26,002 nucleotides of DNA. It comes from CAYLSO01 sp964386525 (GTDB lineage: Bacteria; Eisenbacteria; RBG-16-71-46; DASYSL01). The stretch lies in contig CAYLSO010000301.1 of the NCBI GenBank assembly GCA_964386525.1, positions 1-26,002 on the forward strand. Direction: 5' to 3'. Made by a program: the position numbers and the translations under genes. Within the stretch, counting starts at the first letter, position 1. Every line of letters begins with the position of its first letter. This document shows, piece after piece, positions 6,940 to 15,881 of the stretch. Below the pieces are notes generated by a model. The model saw only the letters and a program-made list of their open reading frames with translations, had not been told where the DNA came from and ran no database searches.

Positions 6940-8012
6940 GACAGGCGGGCTGCGGCGCGGGGTCCGGGGGCGGGGCCGGCCCGCAGTGGCTCGCGGCGGT
7001 GGCGCTGCTCGCCGCTCTCGCGGGACCCGCCGCTCTCGCGGGACCCGCCGCGGCACCGGCCCGGCCGGCGTCCGGCCGCGACTCGTCGGCAGTCCCCGCG
7101 GCAGATCTGGGGGTCCTTCAGGGCCGCGTCGTCGCCAGGCTCGACCGCCGGCCACTGCCGGCGTCCGTCCTGGTGCTCGGCACCGGCCTGGCGGCGCAGA
7201 CCGATGCCGGCGGGCACTTCCGCATCGTCGGCGTGCCACCGGGCCCGCAGCGTATCTCCGCGCAGTCCCCCGGACATTTCCCCGAGAGCGGCGTGGCCGT
7301 GATCGAGGCGGGCTCGGTGGCGGAGATCGAGATGGTCTTGGCGGTGCGCGCACCGCCGGCCCGCGGACGGTTGGCCGGGCACGTGACGCGCGAGGGCGGC
7401 GCGGCCCCGGTGCCGCGCGTCTATCTCTCCCCCACCGACGTGGAGAACGCGGTCCGCACCGACGAGGACGGCAGCTTCGAGATCGAGACGCTGGCTCCCG
7501 GCTGGCGCGAGATGCGCGCGGTGGCCCTCGGCTACGAGGAGCAGCGCTTCCGGGTCCTCATCGAAAACTCCCGGACCACGCTGGTGGCGATCGACCTGGG
7601 GGTCTCCCTGGCTCAGCCGCCGGGCGGCGGGCGCAAGCCGGTCGCCAAGGACGGGACGCAGCGCGCGCCGCCGCCGCCGGAGCCCTTCGTCCCCGTGCCT
7701 GCCCCGGCCGACACCGCCGGCGTCGAGCCCCAGGCCACGGGCACGCCGCTGGCCGGTGCCGTGCCGATCCGATTCACGGTGCCGGGCGGTGCGCCGGACA
7801 CGCTGGGGGCGCGCCCCGTGGCCGTCGAGATCGCCGACGGCGCCGGGCGCCGCCTGCGTGGGCTGATCGCCCGCGCGCTGGCGCCGGGCGTCTACCTGGT
7901 CGGCTGGGACGGCAAGGACGAGGCCGGGCGCGTCGTTTCGCCGGGTTTCTATCGCGTCCGGATCCGCGTCGAGGGTGCAGCGGAAGTGGAGTCCCTCACG
8001 CGCACGCCCTAA
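6936..8012 (+). CDS. Exported protein with two carboxypeptidase-regulatory-like domains and a FlgD-like C-terminus
   Basis: The 358-residue protein starts at a GTG overlapping the protease TGA (GTGA), so it is translationally coupled. A signal peptide with an Ala/Leu/Gly core spans about 17-40. Two carboxypeptidase-regulatory-like beta-sandwich domains follow: about 58-125 (LQGRVVARLDRRPLPASVLV, TDAGGHFRIVGVPPG) and about 132-195 (LAGHVTREGGAAPVPRV, TDEDGSFEIETLAPG). After a Pro-rich linker (about 215-260), the last 85 residues resemble the FlgD-like domain of the neighbour (VEIADGAGRRLRGLI, YLVGWDGKDEAGRV). No catalytic residues are seen. Pairing with the protease suggests a surface or secreted partner such as a substrate-binding or anchoring component; this is inference. 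Confidence 0.82.
   Translation: MRQAGCGAGSGGGAGPQWLAAVALLAALAGPAALAGPAAAPARPASGRDSSAVPAADLGVLQGRVVARLDRRPLPASVLVLGTGLAAQTDAGGHFRIVGVPPGPQRISAQSPGHFPESGVAVIEAGSVAEIEMVLAVRAPPARGRLAGHVTREGGAAPVPRVYLSPTDVENAVRTDEDGSFEIETLAPGWREMRAVALGYEEQRFRVLIENSRTTLVAIDLGVSLAQPPGGGRKPVAKDGTQRAPPPPEPFVPVPAPADTAGVEPQATGTPLAGAVPIRFTVPGGAPDTLGARPVAVEIADGAGRRLRGLIARALAPGVYLVGWDGKDEAGRVVSPGFYRVRIRVEGAAEVESLTRTP
7011..7046 (+). repeat. Perfect 18-bp tandem duplication inside the signal peptide
   Basis: GCCGCTCTCGCGGGACCC occurs twice head to tail (7011-7028 and 7029-7046), encoding AALAGP-AALAGP at the end of the hydrophobic core. The identity down to third codon positions indicates a recent slippage event, in frame and tolerated because signal peptides have flexible composition. 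Confidence 0.9.
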
Positions 8013-8018
8013 CGGGCG
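8005..8018. terminator. Short hairpin between convergent genes
   Basis: CGCCC-TAAC-GGGCG forms a 5-bp stem that contains the TAA of the plus-strand gene and lies just beyond the end of the minus-strand PATAN gene. There is no T-run. It could act on both transcripts, but it is short. Confidence 0.25.
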
Positions 8019-8023
8019 ACGGG

Positions 8024-9342
8024 TCAGGCGACAGCCGGCAGGGTCGGGCCCAGGGCGACGAACGCGGCGGTGAAGGGGATGCGGTCCTCGCCGAAGGGCA
8101 GGCCGGGCGTGTAGGCGACGCCGACGGGGACGGTGGCGATCAGAGCGGCGACCGCGTCGGCCTGCGGGCCGAGACCCGCCAGCCAGCGGGCCGGGGCGCT
8201 GGCGGCGTCGGCCGAGAGGACGCCGGCGATCACCAGCGGCGCGACGCACAGCGCCCGGACGAGCGCGGCGGGGGCCGCCTGCCGGGCGTCGAAGGCCGCG
8301 GTGCCCGGCGTGAGACCTACGAGGGCGGCCTCGGCGGCGGCGGGTGGCACGGCGATCACGACCCCCTCCGCCTCGCGATGACGGTAGGTCGGGGTGGCGG
8401 CGGCGAGCAGCACGGCCCCGGGACGGCGGCGCACGACCTGGGCGACGAGGGCGTTCAGGAGACGCTCGACGGCGTCGAGCGTCGGCGCGGCGGCGAGGAC
8501 GACGCCCTGCGGCACATCGAGCATGGCGTTGAGGCGGTCGAGCGGGCCGTCGAGCAGCGACGGATCCGGTGCGCTGAGGTGGGCCAGGCGCACCCACAGC
8601 GCCTCCTCCCCGTCGTGCACGACCCGGCTCACCGAGACGGTCGCTCCGCTCTCCAGGGTCAAGGTGCGGCTGGCGGCGTCCGCCGCGTCGGGGCCGCGCG
8701 TGCCGTCCCCCAGCCGCTCGCGCAGCTCGGCGTAGATCTCCGGGCCGAGCGGGCTCTCCGCCGCGACCAGCCAGCTGCCGTCGTGGAACAGGCGCGGCGG
8801 GCGGCCGGGGCGGCAGAGCAGGCGGTCGTCGGCATCGCGCAGCGCGGCCAGCAAGAGGCTCGCCGGGACCGCCGCGGCTTCACCCGCGTCGCTCGCCGCC
8901 TCGCGGGCCACGCTGCGGAAGACCTCGCGCAGGGCGTCCATGGCGCCCTGGCGGTCGAGCAGCTTCTCGGCCTCGCCGCGTCTGCCACCGCCGGCCGCTT
9001 CGCTGGCCTCGTCCATGCGCCGCGCGGCCTCGAGCATGAGGGCCTCGGTGCCCTCCTCGATGACCCGCGCCTCCCCCACCGGCTCCGGGCGGAACTCGAA
9101 GCGGCCGGTCTTCCAGGTGAAGATCTCGTAGGCCGCGCCCTCGCCCTCGTGCTGCCGGTCGTCGACCGCGTTGACGATGCGCCCGCCGTCGAAATGAAGG
9201 TACCCGCGGCGCCCCTCGTGGTTTACGACCAGGCAGCCGGTGGCCCCGTTGAGCAGCAGCAGCTGCCCGAGGTCGAAGAGCCCGAGGAGTCCGAGCTCGC
9301 CCGCGAACTGGCCCTTGCCGGACGGGACCCCCGGGGTTTCGC

Positions 9343-9346
<4 letters not shown>
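8024..9346 (-). CDS. DUF4388/PATAN-domain protein with a probable degenerate PilT-like C-terminal domain
   Basis: Residues about 14-113 of 440 form a DUF4388 (PATAN) domain: FAGELGLLGLFDLGQLLLL, TGCLVV, YLHFDGGRIVNAV and the closing LMLEAARRMDE. PATAN domains occur in regulators of gliding, phototaxis and type IV pili. After a charged helical linker (about 115-180), the rest has no standard domain, but its layout follows PilB/PilT ATPases. DGSWLVAAESPLG resembles the N-terminal subdomain. PQGVVLAAAPTLDAVERLLN (279-298) sits where PQGLVLVTGPTGSGKTTTL would be. GTAAFDARQAAPAALVRALC followed by APLVIAGVLSAD sits where the LRqdPDvimvGEiRD region would be. The Walker A Lys and Walker B acidic residues are gone, so no ATP hydrolysis is expected. 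The GTG start overlaps the pilT stop (GTGA), so both are made together. I infer a regulator or subunit partner of PilT. Confidence 0.75.
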
Positions 9347-10431
<1,085 letters not shown>

Positions 10432-10710
10432 GGAGTGGCAGCGGTCCTCGGGTGAACGGGGCTCGGCCGAACTCTCTCCGCGCCGGCCGGGCGCGCGTGC
10501 GCCGGCTCCCCGGCCGGCGGCGCGCCGCCCTCCGGTGTCCGTGTGACCCCGCCTATAGTCATCGGACGGCGGCGGCCGGCTCTGGAGGGCGAAATCCGCC
10601 CCCCGGCGCCGCCGCGACGGCTCCGGAGACGACTTCTAAACCCAAGCTCAAGGGCGGCCGATACCTAGGACCGGCACCAGCGAACTGCATTCAGGGAGGA
10701 GCCGTCCGCC

Positions 10711-11208
10711 ATGCCGTCCTTCATCCACAAGTTGCGCGTCCATCTGGACATCTCCGAGCCCGGCCGCGAGCCCATGAAAGGGATCGTCGCCCTGGCGCCG
10801 CACGCCGGCACCCACTCGGGCCCGGAGACGGTGCTCGACCTGCTGAACTCGAACTCGCGCGTCGTGCCCGTGACCCGCCCCGTCGACGGCACGACCGTGC
10901 TCTTCACCCGCCTGCAGATCGCCTGGGTGCTGGCCGGCACCGAGGTGGGGCAGGAAGTCGTGTGGCCCGGCACCTACCGGGTGACCAAGGAAGAGCGCGT
11001 GCTGGTGGAGATGGAGGACGGGGGTCTCTTGGCGGGCCGTATCCAGATGGAGCTGCCGGAGGATCTCAACCGGGCTTCCGACTTCCTCAACGGGGAGGAG
11101 GACTTCTTCCCGCTCATCGCGCGGTCCGGCATCTACATCATCAACAAGGCGAAGGTGCGCGCCACGCAGCTTTTCGAGGCCTCTCCGCTGCCCGTCAAAG
11201 CGGCCTGA
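10711..11208 (+). CDS. Protein of unknown function made of two related halves
   Basis: I do not firmly recognise a family. The 165-residue soluble protein has no signal peptide or membrane segment. It appears to contain the same module twice. The first copy (about residues 23-75) has GIVALAPHA, then VLDLLNSNSRVVPV, then TTVLFTRLQIAWV. The second (about 105-158) has GRIQMELP, then ASDFLNGEEDFFPL, then GIYIINKAKVRA. Each copy runs G-[IR]-(beta strand), D-x-L-N, a hydrophobic turn ending in P, and a final strand pair. The ATG has GGGAGGAG about 9 nt upstream. The gene is divergent from pilT with a 279-bp spacer and convergent with nadK behind a strong hairpin, so it is probably monocistronic. 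A link to the pilus genes rests on position only. Confidence 0.8.
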   Translation: MPSFIHKLRVHLDISEPGREPMKGIVALAPHAGTHSGPETVLDLLNSNSRVVPVTRPVDGTTVLFTRLQIAWVLAGTEVGQEVVWPGTYRVTKEERVLVEMEDGGLLAGRIQMELPEDLNRASDFLNGEEDFFPLIARSGIYIINKAKVRATQLFEASPLPVKAA

Positions 11209-11218
11209 GGCCGGGCGA

Positions 11219-11241
11219 CGGCGGCCCGGCGTGGGCCGCCG
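11219..11241. terminator. Bidirectional terminator between convergent genes
   Basis: CGGCGGCCC-GGCGT-GGGCCGCCG is a perfect 9-bp GC stem with a 5-nt loop. It lies 11 bases after the stop of the plus-strand gene and 35 bases beyond the nadK stop. There is no T-tract, as often in very GC-rich genomes. It is the only strong hairpin in the gap. Confidence 0.55.
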
Positions 11242-11275
11242 CCGCACCGCGCCGGCCGGATTTCTCCGAAGATCC

Positions 11276-12184
11276 CTAGGGACTGCGCCGCAGGGGGCTG
11301 CCCTGCCAGCCCAGCTTGGCGCGCAGCGCGAGCCCCGGGCGCGCCGCGGCGGGACGCAGGAAGCGCGCCGTCTCGCGGGCGTGGGTGAAGCGTACCGCGT
11401 CGCGGTAGCCGAGAGCGATGCTGCCGCTGCCGTCGAGGGTCAGGGTGATGCCTGCGTCGCGCGAGGTGACCCACGCGGTCAGCGTGCGGGAGCCGGCGAA
11501 GACCAGGGTCCGGCTGCCCAGCGTGTGCGGGCAGACCGGCGTGGCCAGCAGCACGTCGAGCCCGTCGAGCAGCACGGGCCCGCCGGCCGAAAGCGAGTAG
11601 GCGGTGGAGCCGGCCGGCGTGGCCACCACCAGGCCGTCGGCCAGCAGGTGGCCGAGCGGCTCGCCGTCCAGCTCGAGGTCGGCGCGCAGGGCGCGATAGC
11701 TGAGGCCGTGACGCAGCACGGCATCGTTGACCGCCAGGCCGGCGCGGCGCGCGCGGGCGCGCCGGGGCACGACGGTGGCGCGGAGCAGCCGTCGCTCGTC
11801 CACCACCCAGCCGCCGTCGAGCGCCTCCCCCACCGCCGCCAGCGCCTCCCCGCGCTCGGCGCTGGCCAGGAAACCGAGCCCGCCCATGTTCACGGGCAGC
11901 ACGGGCACGCGGCTGCCGGCCACGACGCGCGCCGCCGCCAGCACCGTCCCGTCGCCCCCCAGGGAGATGACCAGGTCGGGCCGGAACCCGCGCACGCGCG
12001 GCTGCAGCTCGGCGTCGGGGGCGGAGAGGAACACCTCGTGGGCGAGACGGCGGCGCGCCAGCAGCGCGGCCAGCGGCCGCAGGCGCCGCAGCAGGTCGGG
12101 GCGGTGTGCGTGCAGCACGACGGCGACGCGCCGCACGCGGGCGGTGAATCGCGGTCGGGCCGGCGCGCGGCCGCCGGGGCTCAC
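11276..12184 (-). CDS. nadK: NAD kinase
   Basis: The enzyme phosphorylates NAD to NADP in the cytoplasm and sets the NADPH pool. The 302-residue protein has the diagnostic LGGDGTVL (75-82), NMGGLGFL (99-106), AVNDAVL (151-157, usually NE; Asp replaces Glu here) and the C-terminal nucleotide site GSTAYSLSAGGP (192-203). Length is normal. The N-terminal 17 residues are a basic, Pro-rich extension before the first beta strand. The GTG start overlaps the dxs TGA (GTGA), so it is the last, translationally coupled gene of the long minus-strand series. dxs-nadK adjacency with xseAB-ispA is a known arrangement in several bacterial phyla. A strong hairpin downstream marks the end of the transcript. 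Confidence 0.95.
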   Translation of the reverse strand: MSPGGRAPARPRFTARVRRVAVVLHAHRPDLLRRLRPLAALLARRRLAHEVFLSAPDAELQPRVRGFRPDLVISLGGDGTVLAAARVVAGSRVPVLPVNMGGLGFLASAERGEALAAVGEALDGGWVVDERRLLRATVVPRRARARRAGLAVNDAVLRHGLSYRALRADLELDGEPLGHLLADGLVVATPAGSTAYSLSAGGPVLLDGLDVLLATPVCPHTLGSRTLVFAGSRTLTAWVTSRDAGITLTLDGSGSIALGYRDAVRFTHARETARFLRPAAARPGLALRAKLGWQGSPLRRSP

Positions 12185-14067
12185 GAGTACTGGTGCAAGG
12201 CGGAGGCCAGGAAGGCCCTCACCTCGGCGGCGATGGCCGGAGCCGTCAGCCCGATCTGCTCGAGGAGCTGGGCGCGCGAGCCGTGGTGGATGAACTCGTG
12301 CGGGACGCCGAGGCGCCTCACGGGCACCGGCGGCGCGCCGGCCTGCTCGAGCGCCTCGACCACGGCGCTGCCGAAGCCGCCCGCCAGCTCGTGCTCCTCG
12401 ACCGTCACCAGCCGCCCGGTGAGCCGCGCCAACTGGGCGATGGCTGCCGCGTCCACGGGATGGGCGAAGCGCGCGTCGAAGACCGCCGCCCGGATGCCCG
12501 TCTTGGCCAGCTCCTGGGCCGCCTCGAGGCTCGGCTGCACCATGCTGCCGAGGGCCACCAGCGCCACGTCGGTGCCCGGGCGCAGCAGCTCGCCGCGCCC
12601 GATCTCGAGCACCCGCGGTGCGGCGCGCTCGACCCCGGCGATGGCGGCGCGCGGGTAGCGCACCACCACCGGGCCCTCGTGGTGCGCCACGGCGGTGTGC
12701 AGCATGTGCACCAGCTCGTTCTCGTCGCGCGGCTGCATGACCACGACGCCGGGGATCTGGCGCAGGGTGCCGATGTCGAAGACGCCGTGGTGCGTCGGCC
12801 CGTCCTCGCCCACCAGCCCGGCCCGGTCCACGCAGAAGACGACGTGCAGCCCCTGCAGGGCGACGTCGTGCACGATCTGGTCGAAGGCGCGCTGCAGGAA
12901 GGTGGAATAGATGGCGACCAGCGGGATGGCGCCGGCGGCGGCCAGTCCGGCGGCGAAGCAGACGGCGTGCGCCTCGGCCATGCCGGCGTCGAAGAAGCGC
13001 TCCGGGTAGCGCTCGCGGAAGCGCGCCAGGCCGGTGCCGTCGGCCATGGCGGCGGTGATCGCCACGAGGCGCGGGTGCTGGGCCGCCAGCTCGAGCGCGG
13101 TCTCGCCGAAGACGTTCGTGTAGTTGGAGCTGGCCGACTTCTCGGCCTTGCCGGTGACCTTGTCGAACTTGCCCAGCCCGTGGAAGGCGCAGGCGTCCAT
13201 CTCGGCCGGTTCGTAGCCCTTGCCCTTGACGGTGCGCACGTGCAGGAAGACGGGGCCGGGGATGCTCTTGAGCTCGCGCAGGATGGAGACCAGCCCGCGC
13301 AGGTCGTGGCCGTCCACCGGGCCGAAGTACTGGAAGCCCATCTCCTCGAAGAACACGTCGGGGATGGTCAGCCGCTTGAGCCCGCGCTTGAGCCGGCTGG
13401 CCGCGTTGCGCGCCTCGCGCCCCAGCGCCGGCAGCTTGCCGAGCAGCTTCCAGGCGTCCTTCTCCAGCTCGCGGTAGACCGGCGCGGCGGTGATGCGCGT
13501 CAGGTAGTGGGCGATGCCGCCGACGTTGGGCGAGATGGAGAAGCGGTTGTCGTTGAGGATGACCAGCAGGTTCTTCTTGAGGCCGCCGGCGTTGTTGAGG
13601 CCCTCGTAGGCCAGGCCGCCGGTCATGGCGCCGTCGCCCACCACCGCCACCACGTGGTGATCCTCACCCGCCAGATCGCGCGCCGCCGCGAAGCCGAGCG
13701 CCGCCGAGATGGCGGTCGAGCCGTGCGCCGTGCCGAAGACGTCGTAGGGGCTCTCGACGCGGCGCGGGAAGCCGGAGATGCCGCCGTACTGGCGCAGCGT
13801 GGCGAAGCGGTCGCGTCGCCCGGTGAGGATCTTGTGGGCGTACGCCTGGTGGCCGACGTCCCACACGATGCGGTCGCGCGGCGCGTCGAAGACCGTGTGC
13901 AAGGCCAGCGTCAGCTCCACCGCCCCGAGGCTCGGGGCCAGGTGCCCGCCATTCTCCGAGCAGGTGTGCACGATCAACTCGCGGATCTCTTCCGCCAGGC
14001 GGGGCAGGGATTCCGGTGGGAGCTGCTTGAGGTCCTGCGGGCTGTGAATCCCGTCCAGAAGTGCCAT
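12181..14067 (-). CDS. dxs: 1-deoxy-D-xylulose-5-phosphate synthase
   Basis: The enzyme condenses pyruvate and glyceraldehyde 3-phosphate, using thiamine diphosphate, in the first step of the MEP isoprenoid pathway. The protein has 628 residues, a normal length. The TPP/Mg site is VVGDGAMTGG (143-151) with NN at 158-159. The transketolase-like domain has the catalytic Glu at 365 in AGMAEAHAV and DRAGLVGEDGPTHHG (414-428). The C-terminal transketolase domain contains VVVRYPR and ends near LGVPHEFIHHGSRAQLLEQIGL. The usual AEQHAV is AEAHAV here, a Gln-to-Ala change next to the catalytic Glu. The ATG is preceded by GGGGAACGGA. The divergent PAP2 gene and ispA lie upstream; nadK follows by a 4-base overlap. 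Its product feeds the prenyl chain made by the neighbouring synthase. Confidence 0.97.
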   Translation of the reverse strand: MALLDGIHSPQDLKQLPPESLPRLAEEIRELIVHTCSENGGHLAPSLGAVELTLALHTVFDAPRDRIVWDVGHQAYAHKILTGRRDRFATLRQYGGISGFPRRVESPYDVFGTAHGSTAISAALGFAAARDLAGEDHHVVAVVGDGAMTGGLAYEGLNNAGGLKKNLLVILNDNRFSISPNVGGIAHYLTRITAAPVYRELEKDAWKLLGKLPALGREARNAASRLKRGLKRLTIPDVFFEEMGFQYFGPVDGHDLRGLVSILRELKSIPGPVFLHVRTVKGKGYEPAEMDACAFHGLGKFDKVTGKAEKSASSNYTNVFGETALELAAQHPRLVAITAAMADGTGLARFRERYPERFFDAGMAEAHAVCFAAGLAAAGAIPLVAIYSTFLQRAFDQIVHDVALQGLHVVFCVDRAGLVGEDGPTHHGVFDIGTLRQIPGVVVMQPRDENELVHMLHTAVAHHEGPVVVRYPRAAIAGVERAAPRVLEIGRGELLRPGTDVALVALGSMVQPSLEAAQELAKTGIRAAVFDARFAHPVDAAAIAQLARLTGRLVTVEEHELAGGFGSAVVEALEQAGAPPVPVRRLGVPHEFIHHGSRAQLLEQIGLTAPAIAAEVRAFLASALHQYS

Positions 14068-14100
14068 TCCGTTCCCCGGTGGTAAGGACCGCGGCGCGCT

Positions 14101-14517
14101 TTACAGCGCGTACCAGGCGAGGGCGAGCGCCACCCCGAAGGCGGCCCCGACGAACACCTCGAAGGGCGTGTGCCCGAGGAGTTCGAGCAGGCGGCGGTCC
14201 CTGAGCTCGCGGTCGTGGTGCTCCTCGAGGAGGCGGTTGAGGATCGTCGCTTGACGTCCGGCCGCGCGCCGTAAGCCCGCAGCATCATACATCACGAGAA
14301 GGCTGAAAAACAGCGTCACCGAGGCCAGCGGCCCGGGCCCCTGCTCGCGCAGGACGGCGGTGCTGAGCGCCGCCACAGCGGCCGAATGGCTGGAGGGCAT
14401 GCCGCCGGTCTGGAAGAGCCGGGCCAGGCGCAGCCGCCCGGTCACCGCCCAGTGCGCGAAGAACTTGTAAAGCTGCACCAGGAGGCTGACGGCGAGGGCG
14501 ACGAGCAGGGGCTTCAT
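14101..14517 (-). CDS. Divergent PAP2-family membrane protein (DUF212)
   Basis: The 138-residue integral membrane protein has the family signatures GGMPSSHSA (38-46) and YDAAGLRRAAGRQA (77-90). The C-terminal GHTPFEVFVGAAFGVALAL is also typical. Three to four hydrophobic segments are visible, at about 4-20, 43-58, 64-78 and 118-136. PSSHS corresponds to the PAP2 phosphatase active-site motif, so a lipid or prenyl phosphate phosphatase is plausible; biochemical roles in this subgroup are poorly known. It sits between ispA (16-nt gap) and dxs (33-nt gap), which fits a role on prenyl phosphates, although this is inference. The start ATG has no clear Shine-Dalgarno sequence. Confidence 0.88.
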   Translation of the reverse strand: MKPLLVALAVSLLVQLYKFFAHWAVTGRLRLARLFQTGGMPSSHSAAVAALSTAVLREQGPGPLASVTLFFSLLVMYDAAGLRRAAGRQATILNRLLEEHHDRELRDRRLLELLGHTPFEVFVGAAFGVALALAWYAL

Positions 14518-14533
14518 GGTCGGGCCGCCGGGT

Positions 14534-15490
14534 TCAGGCCTCGCGCTCGGCGATCAGACGGGCCAGATGGGCGAAGTGGGCGGCGCGCCGCGGGAAGGCC
14601 CGGGCCCGCTCCAGCGCCCGCCGCACCAGGCGGGCCACCGTCCGCTCGGCCCCCGGCTCGCCGGCCGCGGCAGGATAGGTGGCCTTGCCGCGCGAGCGGT
14701 CGTGCTTGACCGACTTGCCGAGCACGGCCGCGGTCGAGCGCTCGTCCAGCAGGTCGTCAACGATCTGGAAGGCGAAGCCCAGGTCCAGGCCGATGGCGTT
14801 CAGCGTGCGGCGGCGGGCCGGTCCCGCCCCGCCGATGACGCCGCCGACTTCGAGGGCGGCGGCGAACAGGGCCCCGGTCTTGTGCACGTGGATCCGCCGC
14901 ACCTGGGCCGGGCCGGCGGGCGGGCTCTGTCCCTCGGCCTGCATGTCGAGGTACTGCCCGGCCACCATGCCGCGCGCGCCGGCGGCGTCGGCCAACAGCC
15001 GCGCCGACTCGAGGGCCCGCGCGGCCGGCACCCCGCGGCGCGCCAGAGCCGCCATCTCCTCGATGGCGCGGGCGAGCAGGGCGTCGCCGGCCAGGATGGC
15101 CGTCGCCTCGTCGAAGCGCCGGTGCAGCGTCGGGCGGCCGCGGCGCAGGTCGTCGTCGTCCATGGCCGGCAGGTCGTCGTGGACGAGCGAGAAGGCGTGC
15201 ACCAGCTCGAAGGCCGCAGCGGCGGGCAGCGCCCGCTCCGGGCGCCCGTCGGCGGCAGCGCAGCCCAGCAGCACGAACTGCGGCCGCAGCCGCTTGCCGC
15301 CCCCCAGCACCGCGTAGCGGAGCGCTGCGGCGAGGCGCGCCGGCACGCCCGGCAGCCGCGTCAAGCTGCGCGTGAGATAACGGTCGCTGACAGCGCGCCA
15401 GCGCGCGAAGTCGGCGGCGGCCGCGGCGGTGACGGCCGCCGTGGAGGCTCCGCGGGCCGCGCCTCTAGAAGAGCTGGTCGGTGCCGGCAT
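14534..15490 (-). CDS. ispA: Short-chain polyprenyl diphosphate synthase (farnesyl/geranylgeranyl type)
   Basis: The enzyme builds C15-C20 prenyl diphosphates from IPP and DMAPP. The protein has 318 residues. GGGKRLRP (63-70) binds IPP. The first Asp-rich motif is DDLPAMDDDDLRRGRPT (105-121), and the second is FQIVDDLLDE (241-250). HKTGALFAAALEVGG (203-217) is the usual region between them. The extra two residues within DDxxxxD (DDLPAMD) mark the bacterial short-chain (type II FPP/GGPP) class; chain length is not certain from sequence. The ATG at 15488-15490 lies inside the 3' end of xseB, a 26-bp overlap in another frame. The first 25 residues are a low-complexity Ser/Ala extension, so a later start is possible. 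xseA-xseB-ispA-dxs is a classic gene order. Confidence 0.93.
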   Translation of the reverse strand: MPAPTSSSRGAARGASTAAVTAAAAADFARWRAVSDRYLTRSLTRLPGVPARLAAALRYAVLGGGKRLRPQFVLLGCAAADGRPERALPAAAAFELVHAFSLVHDDLPAMDDDDLRRGRPTLHRRFDEATAILAGDALLARAIEEMAALARRGVPAARALESARLLADAAGARGMVAGQYLDMQAEGQSPPAGPAQVRRIHVHKTGALFAAALEVGGVIGGAGPARRRTLNAIGLDLGFAFQIVDDLLDERSTAAVLGKSVKHDRSRGKATYPAAAGEPGAERTVARLVRRALERARAFPRRAAHFAHLARLIAEREA

Positions 15491-15881
15491 CGTCGTCCTC
15501 GGGTTCCTCGTCTTCCTCGTCGTCGGCCGCGAAGCCTTCGTCTGCGCCCGCGGCCGCGAAGCCCGGCTCCTCCTCTTCCGGCGCCTCGAGCGGCGCGAGG
15601 ACCGGCGCGCCGGCCTCGCCGCCGACGAGCTTCTGCACGCGGGCCTCGGCGGTCCGCAACTGGCCCTCCAGGTGGCGCGAGAGGTGGATGCCGCGCTCGA
15701 AGCGCGCCAGGGCCTCCTCGAGCGGCAGTGCGCCCTCCTCCAGCTCTTCCACGATGCGCTCGAGCTGGGTGAGGGCCTCCTCGAACGGCAGGGTGGCCAC
15801 CTCCGGAGACGGCGCTTCGGCGAGCGGGGCCGGGCCGTCAGCGGTCGCGGCCCGCGGCTTCTTGGGGGTCCTAGGAGTCAT
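15465..15881 (-). CDS. xseB: Exodeoxyribonuclease VII small subunit with acidic C-terminal tail
   Basis: Residues about 31-88 of 138 are the XseB helical hairpin (LPFEEALTQLERIVEELEEG, ALPLEEALARFERGIHLSRH), which pairs with XseA to degrade single-stranded DNA. Family members are usually about 60-90 residues. This one adds a basic N-terminal arm (MTPRTPKKPR) and a roughly 45-residue tail rich in Glu and Asp (EEEEPGF and later DDEEDEEPEDDD). The ATG at 15879-15881 is preceded by GGAGGGAGAG, a strong ribosome site, and lies 11 bases inside the end of xseA, so it is translationally coupled. ispA starts within its 3' end. The acidic tail may shield or regulate DNA binding; no evidence beyond composition. 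Confidence 0.93.
   Translation of the reverse strand: MTPRTPKKPRAATADGPAPLAEAPSPEVATLPFEEALTQLERIVEELEEGALPLEEALARFERGIHLSRHLEGQLRTAEARVQKLVGGEAGAPVLAPLEAPEEEEPGFAAAGADEGFAADDEEDEEPEDDDAGTDQLF

Noticed and set aside
10554..10559. TATAGT as a -10 in the pilT divergent spacer
   Set aside because: No -35 at suitable spacing and no extended -10 on either strand. The 279-bp spacer (10432-10710) must hold promoters for both genes, but I cannot place them.
12193..14085. A 630-codon open frame on the plus strand opposite dxs
   Set aside because: Frame-shadow of a GC-rich gene: the product is a low-complexity Gly/Ala/Val/His mix without any domain, while the minus strand encodes an unmistakable full-length DXS. 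The same applies to long antisense frames at 4675-7353, 40-1677 and 20371-21729.
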